The notes under the pieces were generated by a model, which was not told the origin of the DNA, made no database searches, and saw only the letters and a list, made by a program, of their open reading frames with translations. A DNA stretch of 64,000 nt from Pachyseris speciosa. Lineage: Eukaryota; Cnidaria; Anthozoa; Scleractinia; Pachyseridae. Below, piece by piece: positions 1-10,784 of this stretch (position 1 is its first letter; each line of letters opens with the position of its first letter). The stretch is taken from contig JAEMWC010000252.1 of assembly GCA_016490735.1 (NCBI GenBank), positions 721,001 to 785,000 of the forward strand. Direction: 5' to 3'. Made by a program: the position numbers and the translations under genes.

Positions 1-1899
1 AGGCAGCCAAGCGCAAGAAGAAGGCTGAATACCTCAACGTCGAAAAGCTCATCATCGACGGAACTCTCTACCGTGGCGAAGAAACATTACAATGTCTTTT
101 CTATGGGCGCCTAATGGCCAATTAAGCTAGTATATGAGGTCTTAACTTGAGCCCGCGATATGGTAATGTAATACTGGTCAGCGGATACTTTGGCCATAAC
201 ATGGACGTCCAATATCAAAGATGTACGCTGTAAACTAACTTGTCAGCTGGAGTATGGCCGACATTTTCTCGAACGGATGGGTTTTTCTTAATCATGGTGC
301 TCCGCTAGGCGGTATCGGAGCTCCACTGAAAGCTCAAAACTCTAGTTAACTTTATACTACGTAACCACCTGCTTGATAGCTGCGACTTTCCGCGTTCTCT
401 ATCCAGTCAAAAGCCGCACAAAGCTTTAGGTAAGACTGTAATAGTTAGTTAGTTATCTTTGTTTTCGTTTTAGTTTGTTTTTCTGTCATGTTTGTCACTT
501 CTAATAACGAAAAGGAATTGAAGGACAAATGGAATTTTTTCTGTCTTTATAAAATTGTATTGTGTCCTTTTTATCCTTGGCTTTTATATTAAGTATAGTG
601 TAAGTATATACGTAAATATAACACAATAATATGGAACATTAATTATATAATATACACAATAAAAAGAGCATTGTAAGTAGGCCAACCGTAATTTAGTTAG
701 TGTGATTGCATTGTAAGTAGTGCAAGTATAATATTGTAAGTATGGTGTAAGTGAAGGGTAAGCATATATGTAAGCATAAGACATGAGCTGTAAGTAGTGT
801 AAGTGTTTGTCCTGTAATAAAATTGTATTGGGAAGAAAAAAAAATCATTCTAGCGCTTTTAAGTAAATGTTTTATAGCTATTTCAGTAAAGGCGCATTAT
901 TGTCAGCTAACTGAATTTCTTTTTTCGGATTTTCAAGTACAAGAAATGTTCACGGATGCCCATTTCCGAGCTGATCTCAATTCTCGAAAACTAATATTGG
1001 CAACAATGTGCATCACATTGTCACATGTTATTCAGTTAATACAAGAAGACTTTACCCTACGGTGTTTTGACCGTTCTTTGACCAAATCTTTGGATGTGCG
1101 GTTGAGTCGTTTTGCTTCAACCTTTTAAGATCTGCATGCGATTAAGTATTCACTTTGAAACTGTAATGCTGTAACAATTAAACGAGGAAAGAATCCTGAA
1201 ATGTTTTGGCGATTTTATGGGTTTGAGATATGTATAACTGATCCGAATACAATTTAAAGGATGAGTTGACTAAACAGGCCATTTTGACGGAGAGTTACTT
1301 AAGTTTGAAATGTATGTGGTACTTGGAAGAGGAAACGGAGTTTCTTAGGTTTGCTAATAGAGCAAATGTTTAGCAGATTTGGAGCTATAAATATGAACTG
1401 AATTTGCGCTGATGGTAAAGACGATATCGAAACACAGGTGTTTTACAAAGCTATTCCTTTAGTAGAGATACTGTAAACTTGCTGCCGATGTTTTCAATGT
1501 AATATTTCGGCTTTGACCTCCTGTTTGGGGAAAGTAAGATAACAGATTTCCAATATCAATTCTTCTTTTGTTGTAAGGCATTTATTGATTGTATTGTGTA
1601 TTGTACCTCTCGGCATTCGTTAGTTTACTCAGTTATGAACCACACATGTAAATCTGTCCTTTAACCCTTTGCATACCTTGAAGTGGGTGCATTTTCCTTT
1701 GCAGAAGCACCCAGGCTGGTATCATTAAGCTAGAATGTGGGTCAGAAAGGCGAGCCCTCTGAAAGAAACCAGAGGTGAGATGTGATTTCATGTTGAAGGA
1801 GATGCCAAACATGCTTTACTGTAAATATGGTGATTCAAGAGTGAAGTTGTCTCTCTGTCCGCTTTACAGGTGGATTCCTGGATATTTGCGCTAGTTGAC
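1..1899 (+). repeat. Dispersed repeat, copy 1 (3' part of L1-like element)
   Basis: This stretch is nearly collinear with 28772-30636, with scattered substitutions and small indels. Similarity stops abruptly after the shared words 'ggatattt' and 'gctagttga'. It starts with the ORF1 tail and continues through AT-rich DNA containing 'gtaagta' runs (600-800) and no convincing gene. The shared right edge suggests one mobile unit. The reading frame at 823-1128 is kept in both copies in its first 75 or so codons but has no recognisable domain. Confidence 0.8.
3..125 (+). pseudogene. L1-like LINE ORF1, C-terminal end (window-edge fragment)
   Basis: The frame open from the window edge encodes a Lys/Arg-rich stretch and then the motif EKLIIDGTLYRG, ending at a TAA (123-125). 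This resembles the C-terminal domain of L1-type ORF1 RNA-binding proteins, where a basic segment precedes a 'kLivDgklY' motif. A second copy at about 28772-28890 differs at few positions and is joined to more ORF1 sequence upstream, which supports the call. Only the last 40 or so codons lie in the window, so the state of the upstream part is unknown. Confidence 0.55.
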
Positions 1900-2090
1900 T
1901 GTTGATTACAAAAATGAGCGATATTACACGACGTTTCGAAGTCATCTTGACTTCATTTTCAAGTGATAAATGTAACGGTCGTTTCAGGTTTAAATTAAGT
2001 GGTTGTTTATAACGTCAGCCAACGAAGTAGTGCGCGCGCGATGAAATGTTCTAAACAAATACTTTCGCGCGAATTGAGTCTGATTGTGTG
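1900..2090 (-). mobile_element. Penelope-like element 3'-end relic
   Basis: Read on the minus strand, this short segment carries a 6-bp stem (AAGTCA/TGACTT), then GAAACGTC and a tail. That arrangement matches the 3' termini of Penelope-like elements, including the two PLE dimers in this window. No GIY-YIG coding sequence remains. It directly abuts the end of the preceding repeat, so one element probably truncated the other. Confidence 0.45.
1930..1963 (-). ncRNA. Degenerate hammerhead-like motif in PLE relic
   Basis: On the minus strand a decayed CUGANGA-like box (TTGAAAA) is followed by a stem-loop (AAGTCA, loop, TGACTT), then GAAAC and GTC. The order matches the type I hammerhead motifs known from PLE ends, but the first box has lost conserved positions, so cleavage activity is doubtful. 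Confidence 0.3.
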
Positions 2091-2094
2091 TTCA

Positions 2095-2690
2095 ACTTCG
2101 AACATTTCTTGCGCAACTCAGTAAAAGCACTTAGAAAAACGGGCATGCAGGGCGAAAACAAGCACAGGGACCCCATCTTTTTATTGCATTTTGCCATTGT
2201 CCTATGCATGACTATCACCTGATGTTTTCCTGATGAAATGCGTTTTCGTGAAAACTTTCATAAAAGTAAACAGGTCTATATTCTTTGAGTTTAATTAAAA
2301 CGCTGAAAAAATGCCATCAAGCCCCAGTTTGATTGGCAGGAAGAAAAAAATAATAGTGTCCTAAATGACTTTGTCGTACGCTGTTGCTGCTCAAGCTTTT
2401 TCTATCTTGTAAAATATTTGCGTAATATAAAATATTTGCTTCTCAGAATATTTTACATGGGCCCACTTAAGGGCAGACACTGAATTACAAATTAAAGCTT
2501 TTGTCGACATTAACGTCCAGTTTTCAGTGATAGATATATCTATTTGATAGATACAAGTTAAAACGCGGCTTTTAACATGTTAATATAACAACGAAAAAAA
2601 AATAATAATAATGGTGTAAAATGGTTCTCCCGTCTCAGGCTTTATTTTCACTACTGCCTAAGTAGTGTTCATAACTGCGAAGATCATTTA
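2095..2690. repeat. Low-copy repeat related to GPCR-upstream DNA
   Basis: Blocks here recur at 3005-3100, 32765-33060, 33776-34200 and 51095-51200, for example the word 'aacaagcacagggacccc' and the 'gcttttgtcgacattaac' block. No gene is visible. It looks like part of the non-coding DNA that has been duplicated together with the GPCR loci. Confidence 0.65.
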
Positions 2691-2800
2691 CATATTCATT
2701 CATTAATCCGCAGTTCAAATATATGATTTTCATGTATTCATAGTCATTTGTTCATCATTCGAGGGTATATTACGAACCAACTAAATGACCAGCTCCCCGT

Positions 2801-2872
2801 TGGCTTGTTAGCTCAGTTGGTAGAGCACTGCACCGGTATCGCAGAGGTCATGGATTCAAACCTCGTACAACC
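2801..2872 (+). repeat. tRNA-derived SINE head
   Basis: An A-box-like TAGCTCAGTTGGTAGAGCA and a B-box-like GGATTCAAACC are spaced as in a tRNA gene, and an anticodon-like arm lies between them (CTGCA-CCGGTAT-CGCAG). The would-be acceptor stem halves do not pair and the T arm is degraded, so this is a tRNA-derived SINE head and not a functional tRNA. The same head recurs at 50885-50955. Confidence 0.65.
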
Positions 2873-3129
2873 CTTAATAGTTTTCAGGCTTTATTATCCC
2901 TGTTGCTTAAGTTGCGGTCATAACTGCGATCATCACTTACATATTCATTTATTAATCGCAGTTTAAATATATGATTTTCATATATCATAGTCATCATCAA
3001 TAACACTTAGAATAACGAGTATGCAGGGCGAAAACAAGCACGGTGACCCCATCTTTTTATTGCATTTTGCCATTGTCCTATGCATGACTATCAATTGTGC
3101 CGTGTTTGGAAAAAAAGATCACTGAGGTT

Positions 3130-4266
3130 ATTCAAGGGAATTACTTTAAGTCCCCCTTAAAGTGAAGTGAAAGGAAGGAACTGAGGAAGGAAGGAAAGAA
3201 GTGAAGGGAAGTTCTGCAAACCGGTGTTAGCCACCTTTATGGTATTTAAATAAGGAATCATCCGCCCACGGAAACAATATGAAATACACATAGCTTGTTG
3301 CGGGGTGGAAAGGGACTTTTAGACTCACTTGATTGTTCTTTATACGTAGAAAGGATCCAAAGCCCAATTTTGTCAGCGGTATTGGCCTAGATTGTTGCTT
3401 CATCCACGTGTGTCATGATTGAGATGCCCACATAAGAAACAAATGCGTTTCTACAGGTGCTCATTTGGAAAACAGTTTGAAAAAGTTTCCCACACGCTTT
3501 TTAGCATTCCCAAATTAAATTACGTTGTCTTAAATTCTAGACGACGTTGATCTCGTCACAGACATTGCGTTTTCCTGATGTAATGCGTTTTCGTGAAAAC
3601 CTTCATAAAAGAAAACAGGTCCATATCCTTTCAGTTTAATTTAAAACGCTGGATAAAAAGGCCATGAAGCTTCCAGTTTGATGGGCAGTAAGAAAAAAAT
3701 AATAGTGTTCTATATAAATGACTTATAGTTTGTCGTACGATGCTGCTACTCAAGATTTTTCTGTCTTTTAAAATATTTGCGTAATATAAAATATTTGTTT
3801 CTCAATTTAACAAGGGCTACGCCAAATTAGGGAAAATTCAAATGCATTCAAAATCTTGGGAATTTAGAAAAATGTATAAAATGAGATATTAACTTCCGTG
3901 CATGGTTCGTTCACTCATTAATTTTAATTTCCTAATCTATTTTCAACAACGGCAAAAGCCAATATTGACACAGTCTTATTTTTATGTTTTTACTCAAAAT
4001 TATACCAATACGAGAACCTTGTTTTACCTGAAACACATATCGTATTATTAAATATTAAATTAAAGCCACTTGCCACCTGAGTTTGGTAGGCATATCCAAC
4101 AAAGCTAGTAAAGGAAAGTTCTCAGTGGAAACCGGTGTTGGCCACCTTTATGGTATTTAAATAAGGAATCGACCACGCACGTTAAAGTATTAAATATACA
4201 TAGCTTGAGCTAAGGACAGGTAATAAATTTGCAAAAGACAACGGAAGCACTGGAAGGCGAACAAAC
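3130..4266 (+). repeat. GPCR-upstream repeat (5' flank of receptor copy 1)
   Basis: This non-coding unit precedes the receptor at 4267. Related copies lie upstream of the receptors at 49116 (45335-45684 plus 48496-49115) and 54722 (53748-54721). Partial copies without a receptor lie at 5705-6200, 33410-34440, 50222-50290 and 56174-56700. Recognisable blocks are 'tagcttgttgcggggtgg', 'ccaaagcccaattttgtc' and 'gaaaccggtgtt'. The promoter and 5' leader of the receptors probably lie within it, but no specific element was identified. Confidence 0.75.
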
Positions 4267-5220
4267 ATGAATTCAACCACAAATGGATCGAGCTGCTACG
4301 TTCCAGCGAATGCTACAGCGCGGAAAGTAGGAGAGACTTTCGCTTGCTGTGTGATCTTTGTTGTTTCGCTGGTCGGGAATCCCATCATTGCATTTATAGT
4401 TTATAAAACAAAAACTATGAGGAATCCAATCAATTATTTTATCGTCAACATGGCCATGTCAGACTTCCTTTATCCAATATTCCTGATTCCGTGGTACCTA
4501 TCAGTTTTGTATTCGAACGGGGCTTGGGTTATCGTTGGCCCTCTAGGTCAGACCTTGTGTAAGGTGTTTCCTTACTTAACTTTCATTTCAGCCGGTGTGT
4601 CTACTCAGAGTCTGGTCCTAATAGCAGTGGATCGATTTGGAGCTGTGGTGTTTCCGCTGCGCTCGCCACTCATCAGTTCAAAGCTTTGTCCCTACTTCAT
4701 TCTTGCCACCTGGATCGTCGCCGTGGCCGTCTCCTCGCCGATTCTATTTGGTTTCTTTGAGATGTCTGAATACGAGGGACATACGTTCTGCCCAGATGGG
4801 CAGGCCGGTACTCGTTATTATTTTGCTGTAATGGCTGTTGTAGGTGTTTGTCTGCCTCTCGTCGTGTTGATCATACTTTACTCGATCATCTTTATCAAAC
4901 TGAAGTCACAGGAGGCGCCGGGCGAACAATCAGCCAACGCTGAAAAACTGCGCGCGCGAAGAAACAGACAAGTGCTGAGGATGTCAATCGCCATAGTGTT
5001 AGGGTGTGCCTTCTGCTGGCTACCCTGGCATATTTTCAGACTGTTAACTTTTTTTAGTTTAGAAATTGAATGTTCTAGAAGTATTTATTTTTATGTGTTT
5101 ACAATAACTTCTTTTATGGACCTCGCAAATTGTGCTATAAACCCTTGTATTTGTTTTATTTTTAGTGAAAATTACCGTCAAGGTTTGAAAAGGATCTTCA
5201 ACTGTTTTGTCGCACTATGA
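4267..5220 (+). CDS. Class A (rhodopsin-like) GPCR, copy 1; peptide-receptor type
   Basis: Single-exon receptor of 317 residues with seven hydrophobic segments. The N-terminus has three N-glycosylation sequons (Asn2, Asn6, Asn15) and no signal peptide. Class A landmarks are visible: GN in TM1 (37-38), Asp66 in TM2, Cys98 at the start of TM3 paired with Cys175 in extracellular loop 2, DRF (122-124) in place of DRY, CWLP in TM6 (250-253), and NPCICF (292-297) where NPxxY is usual. Intracellular loop 3 is short and basic, and the C-tail is brief. The DRF motif and overall pattern resemble neuropeptide receptors of cnidarian expansions; the ligand cannot be assigned. About 94% identical to the copy at 54722 (20 differences of 317, hand count). 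The start codon is shared by all three intact paralogues. Confidence 0.9.
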   Translation: MNSTTNGSSCYVPANATARKVGETFACCVIFVVSLVGNPIIAFIVYKTKTMRNPINYFIVNMAMSDFLYPIFLIPWYLSVLYSNGAWVIVGPLGQTLCKVFPYLTFISAGVSTQSLVLIAVDRFGAVVFPLRSPLISSKLCPYFILATWIVAVAVSSPILFGFFEMSEYEGHTFCPDGQAGTRYYFAVMAVVGVCLPLVVLIILYSIIFIKLKSQEAPGEQSANAEKLRARRNRQVLRMSIAIVLGCAFCWLPWHIFRLLTFFSLEIECSRSIYFYVFTITSFMDLANCAINPCICFIFSENYRQGLKRIFNCFVAL

Positions 5221-5401
5221 GGTTGAGGCATAATGAACCCACAGTTTCAATTGACTAACCAGGCGATACTGACGGAATATTTAATATGAAGTTTTTAATT
5301 TATGTAATAATGGTTAACAAAACACTAAAAGACAATAGAGTAATTAGGCTGTTTATCAGCAGGATAGGGTGAAAAAAATTACAAACAAAAGTGCATAAAT
5401 T

Positions 5402-5630
5402 GTGGAGCAGGGTTGGCCGGCAGTGGTGAGAGCGCTCGCCTTCCACCAATGTGTCCCGGGTTCGATTCCCGGACTCGGCGTCATTAGTGGGCTGAGTCTG
5501 TTGGTTCTCTACTCTGCTCCGAGAGGTTTTTCTCCGGGTACTCCGGTTTTCCCCTCTCGCCAAAAACCAACATTTGATTTGATTTGATTTGATTTAGCGT
5601 TAATTGGTAAATGAAGAGCTACTATAAACC

Positions 5631-5668
<38 letters not shown>
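5402..5668 (+). repeat. tRNA-derived SINE with (tttga)n and (att)n tail
   Basis: The head carries A-box-like (GGCAGTGGTGAGAGCG) and B-box-like (GGTTCGATTCC) promoter sequences. A body with 'ggttctctactctgctccg' follows, then short tandem tttga units (to about 5595) and an (att)n run at 5633-5668. The duplicate at 55860-56140 has a longer att run. RNA polymerase III promoter boxes and a simple-repeat tail define a tRNA-type SINE. Confidence 0.8.
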
Positions 5669-5669
<1 letters not shown>

Positions 5670-5704
5670 ATTTAAACATTGCGGTCCCGACTCTAGGCTA
5701 ATTT

Positions 5705-6200
5705 TAACCGCTTGTTGTGGGGTGGAAAGGGGCTTTTAGACTCAGTTGATAACCCTTCACATAGAAAGGGTCCAAAGCCCAATTTTGTCAGCGGTTTCAG
5801 CCAAGATTGTTGCTTCATCCACGTTCGACATGATTGAGATGCCCACAGTACGAACAAAATGCGTTTGTACAGGTGCTCACTTCGAAAGCATCTAGTGAAA
5901 AACTCCGCCAGACGTTTTCCAGTATTCCCAAATTACTTACAGTAGTTTTAACAACTAAACCGTTTAATTTAACGTGGATCTTATCATAAGAATTGTGTTT
6001 TCCTGATGTAATGCGTGATAACTTCCGTGGTCTGTGCATGGTTCGTCGACTCATTATTTGAATTTATTAATCTAAATTTAACAACTCAAAAGCCAATGCG
6101 GAGTCTTATTTTCATTGTTTTACTCAAAATTCTATCAATATAGAACCTGGCTTTACCTGAAATGCATATCGTTTTATTAAATTTTAAATTAAAGCCACTT
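5705..6200 (+). repeat. GPCR-flank repeat fragment downstream of receptor copy 1
   Basis: This segment resembles the first half of the GPCR-upstream repeat ('gcttgttgtggggtgg', 'ccaaagcccaattttgtc') but no receptor follows it. It is shared with copy B (56174-56700), so it predates the large duplication. It suggests an earlier tandem array from which a receptor was lost. Confidence 0.6.
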
Positions 6201-6934
6201 AACCTGATTAATATAAACAAGAAAAAAGTCAAAATCGTTGTCCATATCTTTGTCCACATCTTTGTCCGCCGGTGATTTTTGTGTGGGAATCCTGTGGTAT
6301 CCCAACTATTGCTATCGGCTCTGTAAAAAGCGAGCTACAATTGTGGACAAAAGTGTTGACACATTTGAGCAAAATGCTCGCTTTCTATCAGCGTCCTTCC
6401 GTAATTGAGAAAACTTCTTTTTTGTCGACAGCGAAGCCCCCCTCTCCCCCTTTTCAATGTTGAAATACGCTCCGTGGATGCTGGCACGTGGTTACAACAT
6501 TGGAAAGGGGGGAGGGGGTCGAATTGTGAGAATTGGAGATTGGAAAACTCACACGTTTAAAGAACAAGGTTTTTTTTAAGGATAGTGTCTCAACTACTTT
6601 TGTCCATGATTGTAGCTAGCTAGCTAGGTAACGTGCAATATTCCGACCATTATCCGAAGCAGTTCGAATGAGAACGACGACATTTGACTGGATACACCGA
6701 TACCGACCATTACCCGAAACTGTTCGACTGAGAACGAAATTTGATCGCTTCAAAAGTGGTCGGACAATTGACAACGTTTGACTGGTTACAGCCGATAACA
6801 GGAAATGTGGGGAGAGATAAACCACTTTTTCACGATACTTTTCAGCGGCGCTCCTTCTGATGAAAGGCTTAAATAAAATATAAACACATCTATTTTCAAT
6901 GAAAGTCAAATACAATTCTTATCGAGCTTGTTGT
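6201..6934. other. Non-coding stretch, no gene recognised
   Basis: Shared with copy B (56700-57380). It contains two related words, 'gaccattatccgaagc' and 'gaccattacccgaaac', within 6640-6720, suggesting a small internal repeat. No coding signature, RNA gene or TIR pair was found. Confidence 0.5.
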
Positions 6935-7053
6935 GAACAATAGATTTGCCCGTCCAGCTCGTCCACAAAACGAGCAAACACAAAGGATCTTAATCCAGTG
7001 GGAGCTAGAACTCATCCTGATGACGAGTCTGGACGGGCAAAATCTATTGTTCA
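6935..7053. mobile_element. Small foldback element present only in copy A
   Basis: The ends are inverted repeats: ACAATAGATTTGCCCGTCCA on the left and TGGACGGGCAAAATCTATTGT on the right, with one extra base in the right arm. Copy B lacks it at 57388, where unrelated short sequence joins the flanks. It looks like a short non-autonomous foldback element. No clear target-site duplication was found, so a local rearrangement is an alternative. Confidence 0.5.
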
Positions 7054-7844
7054 TCAGAAATGTGATATCGGTCTACTCACAGAAAGCCGTAGAAAATAAA
7101 AAAATATCGGGGGCAAATTTATGTCACGTGCTAGGTAACCAGAGGTATCATATTTCAGTCGATCATGTATCGGCGGTGTGATTCGAGATTTCTTCGGCCA
7201 TCCTTTTTTTTGCGACAATGTTGCTGTAACATTAACTAACAACGCTTATTCTAAGGCAAACAAGAAAGACGTTTTTGAGCTCATTTCACATTGCCATTTA
7301 AATGAAAGCCGAACAGCAATGTGCTTAATGAATGTTTTTCTAATCTTTGTGATAAAATTCTAAATTATTTGGTAACAAAAACAAACAGCAAGGCAAAGTG
7401 AGCGAAATTAAAAGCAAGTTTTTCTCGAGATGAAAATGACATCTTGTTGTGGTAACTGTTCGCAGTTACTGTGTCTGTAATTATCAACGAACCGGCCGAA
7501 GTTGAAAAGGCGAAAGGTAAAAGCATGTTATCATGTTCGCTACATCCGAGCAAATATTTGGTTGAATTACACAGGGAAGCCTGCGTTTAGCGAAAAAAGA
7601 AATTTTACTGGTTTTCCCACTCATCAGTGACCTCATTAAGTGACCTCAACAGGCGTTGATTACAGCGCGCTATGGCCTGTTCCAAAGGTCGTGCTATTGT
7701 CGTGCCGAGCTATTAAAATTCGAGAATTAAATTCGGCAGGATGAATTTGATGCCACTGAATTAAAATTAGTACTCTCCGTTAGTCGTGCCACTCCGGTTC
7801 AAATTCATTTGAGTTCGGCATGGCAGTAGTAAGACGTTTGGAAA
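7054..7844. other. Non-coding stretch shared by both duplication copies
   Basis: Collinear with about 57410-58190 and without a supportable gene. Short open frames on both strands are not conserved beyond what the recent duplication explains. Confidence 0.5.
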
Positions 7845-8480
7845 TACCGTAAAAGCTTTATTAAGCCCCCCACCCCCCTCCGCTCTGTATTAACTGAACC
7901 CTCCCTCTCTAATACGCCCCGGTTTGGAGGTCGGTTCTTGTAATAAGCCCCCTCTCTCTAATACCTCCCTTTGGTCTATTTTTAAACTAATATACTAATA
8001 TATACCTATTTTTAAACTAATATACACTCAAACCCTGTTGCTCTTTATTAAATAATCAAGTTTCACTGCAGTTGTTTGAGTTTGGTTTGAGTTTTAAGCT
8101 GATGGAAATACCGTGTATAAATAATTTATTTATACCCGGTAAAAGTTATCTTATCTTATCTTCCCTTTTTGGGACATGTGATTTTGTAATGAACCCCTCC
8201 TATTCCCTCTTACGAAATCCACTTCATGCAACCCAGTTGGTCTATTCTTAAACTAATATACACTCAAACACATTTGCTCTTTATTAAATAATCAAGTTTC
8301 ACTGCAGTTGTGTGAGTTTGGTACAAAAGCTGTTATAAGATGAAAACGGCGTGTTTCAGATTTCAAATAAGCCCCCCTCTCTATTAAGCACCCCTATCTA
8401 ATAAGCCCCCCCCCCCCGACCCCGTCAATGAGGCCTGAAATTAAATAAGCCCCCGGGGGCTTAATAGAGCTTTTACGGTA
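7845..8480. mobile_element. MITE with TACCGTAAAAGCTCTATTAAG ends
   Basis: The left end TACCGTAAAAGCTTTATTAA and the right end (complement TACCGTAAAAGCTCTATTAA) form terminal inverted repeats continuing into C-rich runs. The interior is rich in C runs and repeats the word 'ctctttattaaataatcaag', so it is partly duplicated internally. Relatives lie at 58191-58543 (shorter) and 22917-23226. No coding sequence; non-autonomous DNA element. Confidence 0.75.
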
Positions 8481-8811
8481 GGCCTAAGCTGACTTGAATA
8501 GACTTTTCAGGTCTTTTCACCCTGATTTATTCATACCTATCATCTATGTGCTCAATCAGTTGTTAGCTTTTCGTATATAGTACCTTGATATCCCACACAT
8601 GTAGCCGTTAGGCTACCTATTTTTTTGGGAAGGCAGCAGATTCATTTGCCAGAACCTAGCAGCAATGCTGACTGCATCTGGCTAGCTTCCTATCCAGTTT
8701 GTTTACAGGCCTTGACAAAGACTGATCGGTGCCCAGATCCTAGGCTCAGACACATTGTAAGCGAGAAATGGCGCTTAGATCATTTTATAATATAGCTCAC
8801 GCATCTTTTCA

Positions 8812-9145
8812 TTGGTAATGGTAATGGATTTATATACCTCACATATCACATTGTTTCATGGCGGTTTACAATTCTTCTCTAGGGTGAGATCGGACGTCAG
8901 CCTGTAAAGGCGCCTCTGGCAGCCGCTATCAGTCCATATTTGATCTCACCCACCCACCCAACCCACGCATGAACGTCAAGACAGATGCAAGGTAGACCAC
9001 CACACCGGGAACTACGTCCCCTACTCTTTTCGAACAGGGTGTGGGTTCTTTAACGTCCCACAGATTATTAGGAACAAGTGTTGTGAGACGGGACCTACGG
9101 TTTATCGTCCTTATCCGAGAAGACTAGAAAGTCTAACCGTTTGCA

Positions 9146-9177
<32 letters not shown>

Positions 9178-9276
9178 ATTATTTAAAGACCCTGAGTGTT
9201 GGTCCGGCCGGGGTTTGAACCCGCGACCTCCCGCACAGTAGTCCGGTGCTCTACCACTGAGCTAACCGGGCGGCGT
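8812..9276 (-). repeat. tRNA-derived SINE, minus strand
   Basis: On the minus strand the head has an A box (GGTTAGCTCAGTGGTAGAGC) and a perfect B box (GGGTTCAAACCCC), followed by a roughly 390-bp body ending in short ggtaat units at the left edge. The acceptor halves do not pair well, so it is not a working tRNA. The copy at 58875-59353 lies in the duplicated segment. Confidence 0.8.
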
Positions 9277-9596
9277 CGAGCGTGCCTTATGAGAGTACAA
9301 AGCACGCGGATGACGCCATTTGTCTGCGCATACAGTTTCAAAATCATTACACATCTGGCATTTTTCACAATTCAAAAAGTAAACTTCTAGAATTAAAATA
9401 GTACAGTCATAAAATAAAACAGACAACACGAATTCTAAGTGCTACTTGTTTTGACTGAACAATTTTAACCGCCTGTTAAAACGAATTTGTAAAACAGGAC
9501 ACAGTGTTGACGCAAGTTGTACGACACTGACGCAATTCTGCGCGCGCAAGCTGAATTTGCTCAGTTTCCTCACAAATTGAAACGAATTTAGCTACA

Positions 9597-9692
9597 AGGA
9601 AGTGACGAGAGCACTCAAGAAGTAGTTAAAAGCACTCGCCTACGGCTCGTGCTTCTTCCTACTTCTTTCGTGCTCTCGTCACTTCCTTGCGT
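9597..9692. repeat. Foldback palindrome, copy A only
   Basis: Arms aaggaagtgacgagagcac and its complement (around 9670-9690) enclose a short spacer that itself has inverted words (agaagtag/ctacttct). The palindrome and following DNA to 9926 are missing from copy B. It may be a foldback element or the cause of the deletion in B. Confidence 0.55.
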
Positions 9693-9913
9693 GCCTTATA
9701 ACAGAACAAAGCACGGCTAAGGCTTTTTTATTTGTTAAAAATAATTACTGTGGACAGTGCCTTTTAAGCTTCAGATTTACTTAGCACATGTTGGATTCAG
9801 TGAGTGACAGAACTGTTAGCTGCATTAACATACATGTAATTAATTGTCCAATATTGATTAACTAGGGAGCTGGAATATTTTTTAGCCGATAGCCATAGGT
9901 TGAAAACCATTTC

Positions 9914-10403
9914 AGGGTGCGACAAAAATTTCATGATTCACTTGTCCTTCGGACAACCATCAGGAAGAACTTCGTTGTCCAAAGCCCAAAAGCGCTTGTC
10001 CATAACGTTTTAAACCATAACAAAGAAGATTCCTCTGATTCTTCCTTCTTAAAATTAGGGATGCTTTCTTTCTTATTTTATTTTGGAAGAAAATGGAACA
10101 ACGTACTCTGTCGAGGTTCGGCCATTTTTAATCTCAGTGTAGGGGCTTGGAACCCAGATAACCCCAAACGCGTTAGGTTACAGAGCCTGTCATCAAAGTA
10201 TAGCTATTTTGTTGGTCTTTTTTTTTTTCATGAATGGATAAATTTTTATCTAGGTTAAGTTTTGTATCGATTTTCATTTGTTTTATTATTTGTGGAAAAC
10301 GAGAGATGTGCTTGTCCTTCGAACAAGTTGTGTCAAAGATTAACTTGTCTGAATCAAATTTCTACTTGTCCTGGACAATCGGACAGAGGCTTTGTCGCAC
10401 CCT
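9914..10403. mobile_element. MITE with AGGGTGCGACAAA terminal inverted repeats
   Basis: The element starts AGGGTGCGACAAA and ends with the exact complement. 'cttgtcc' words repeat inside. Copy B keeps only a short internal word (about 59685-59697), so B lost most of it by deletion; this is not an empty site. No transposase coding is visible. Confidence 0.65.
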
Positions 10404-10452
10404 GCATTTTAATACAGCAGAACAGAATTGTGCACTTTTTCCTTAAAGCAAT

Positions 10453-10750
10453 GTCACACTAAGCAATTTTTCGTGCAACATTTCTCGCAATTTTGTTGTG
10501 ATGCGAGTTGCAAGAAAAATTGCTTCGTGTATCAGCCTGTTATGAACAGGTCTCACATTTTTTGTTGCCGCATTTGTACATAGTAGAAGTAGAAGATGGT
10601 TCTACTTTTTGCAACACTTCTCGCAGTGCTACAACGAATTTTCCAAGCTTTGCGTAGGAGTGTTACACTTGGCAACGTCTCGTGCAACTTGTCTCGCAAT
10701 GGCGCAACAAAATTGCAAGATAAGTTGCACGGAAAATTGCCTAGTGTAAC
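10453..10750. mobile_element. MITE ending in TCACACTAAGCAATTTTTCG-type inverted repeats
   Basis: The left end and the complement of the right end (GTTACACTAGGCAATTTTCC) match well, and internal copies of 'gcgagttgcaag'/'cttgtctcgc' form further inverted pairs. It ends 34 nt upstream of the first recognisable YME1L-like exon. Copy B has the same element at about 59725-60019, so it predates the duplication. Confidence 0.7.
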
Positions 10751-10784
10751 CAACATAGATGAAATATGCATTTCCTTCTCGCAG

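Noticed and set aside
823..1128. Open frame of 101 codons, partly kept in the repeat copy at 29605-29859
   Set aside because: No recognisable domain, its 3' half diverges by frameshift between copies, and it lies within a mobile repeat; recent common origin explains the similarity.
2229..2260. Hammerhead-like string CTGATGA...GAAA in the GPCR-upstream repeat (also near 33778)
   Set aside because: Other copies (3572, 54036) read CTGATGT, breaking the core, stem II is only about 3 bp, and no PLE sequence is adjacent. Probably coincidence.
9196..9390. Short frames over the minus-strand SINE, and tRNA-like heads at 2801, 5402 and 50885
   Set aside because: Not functional tRNA genes: acceptor halves do not pair and SINE bodies follow. 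The overlapping frames are by-products.
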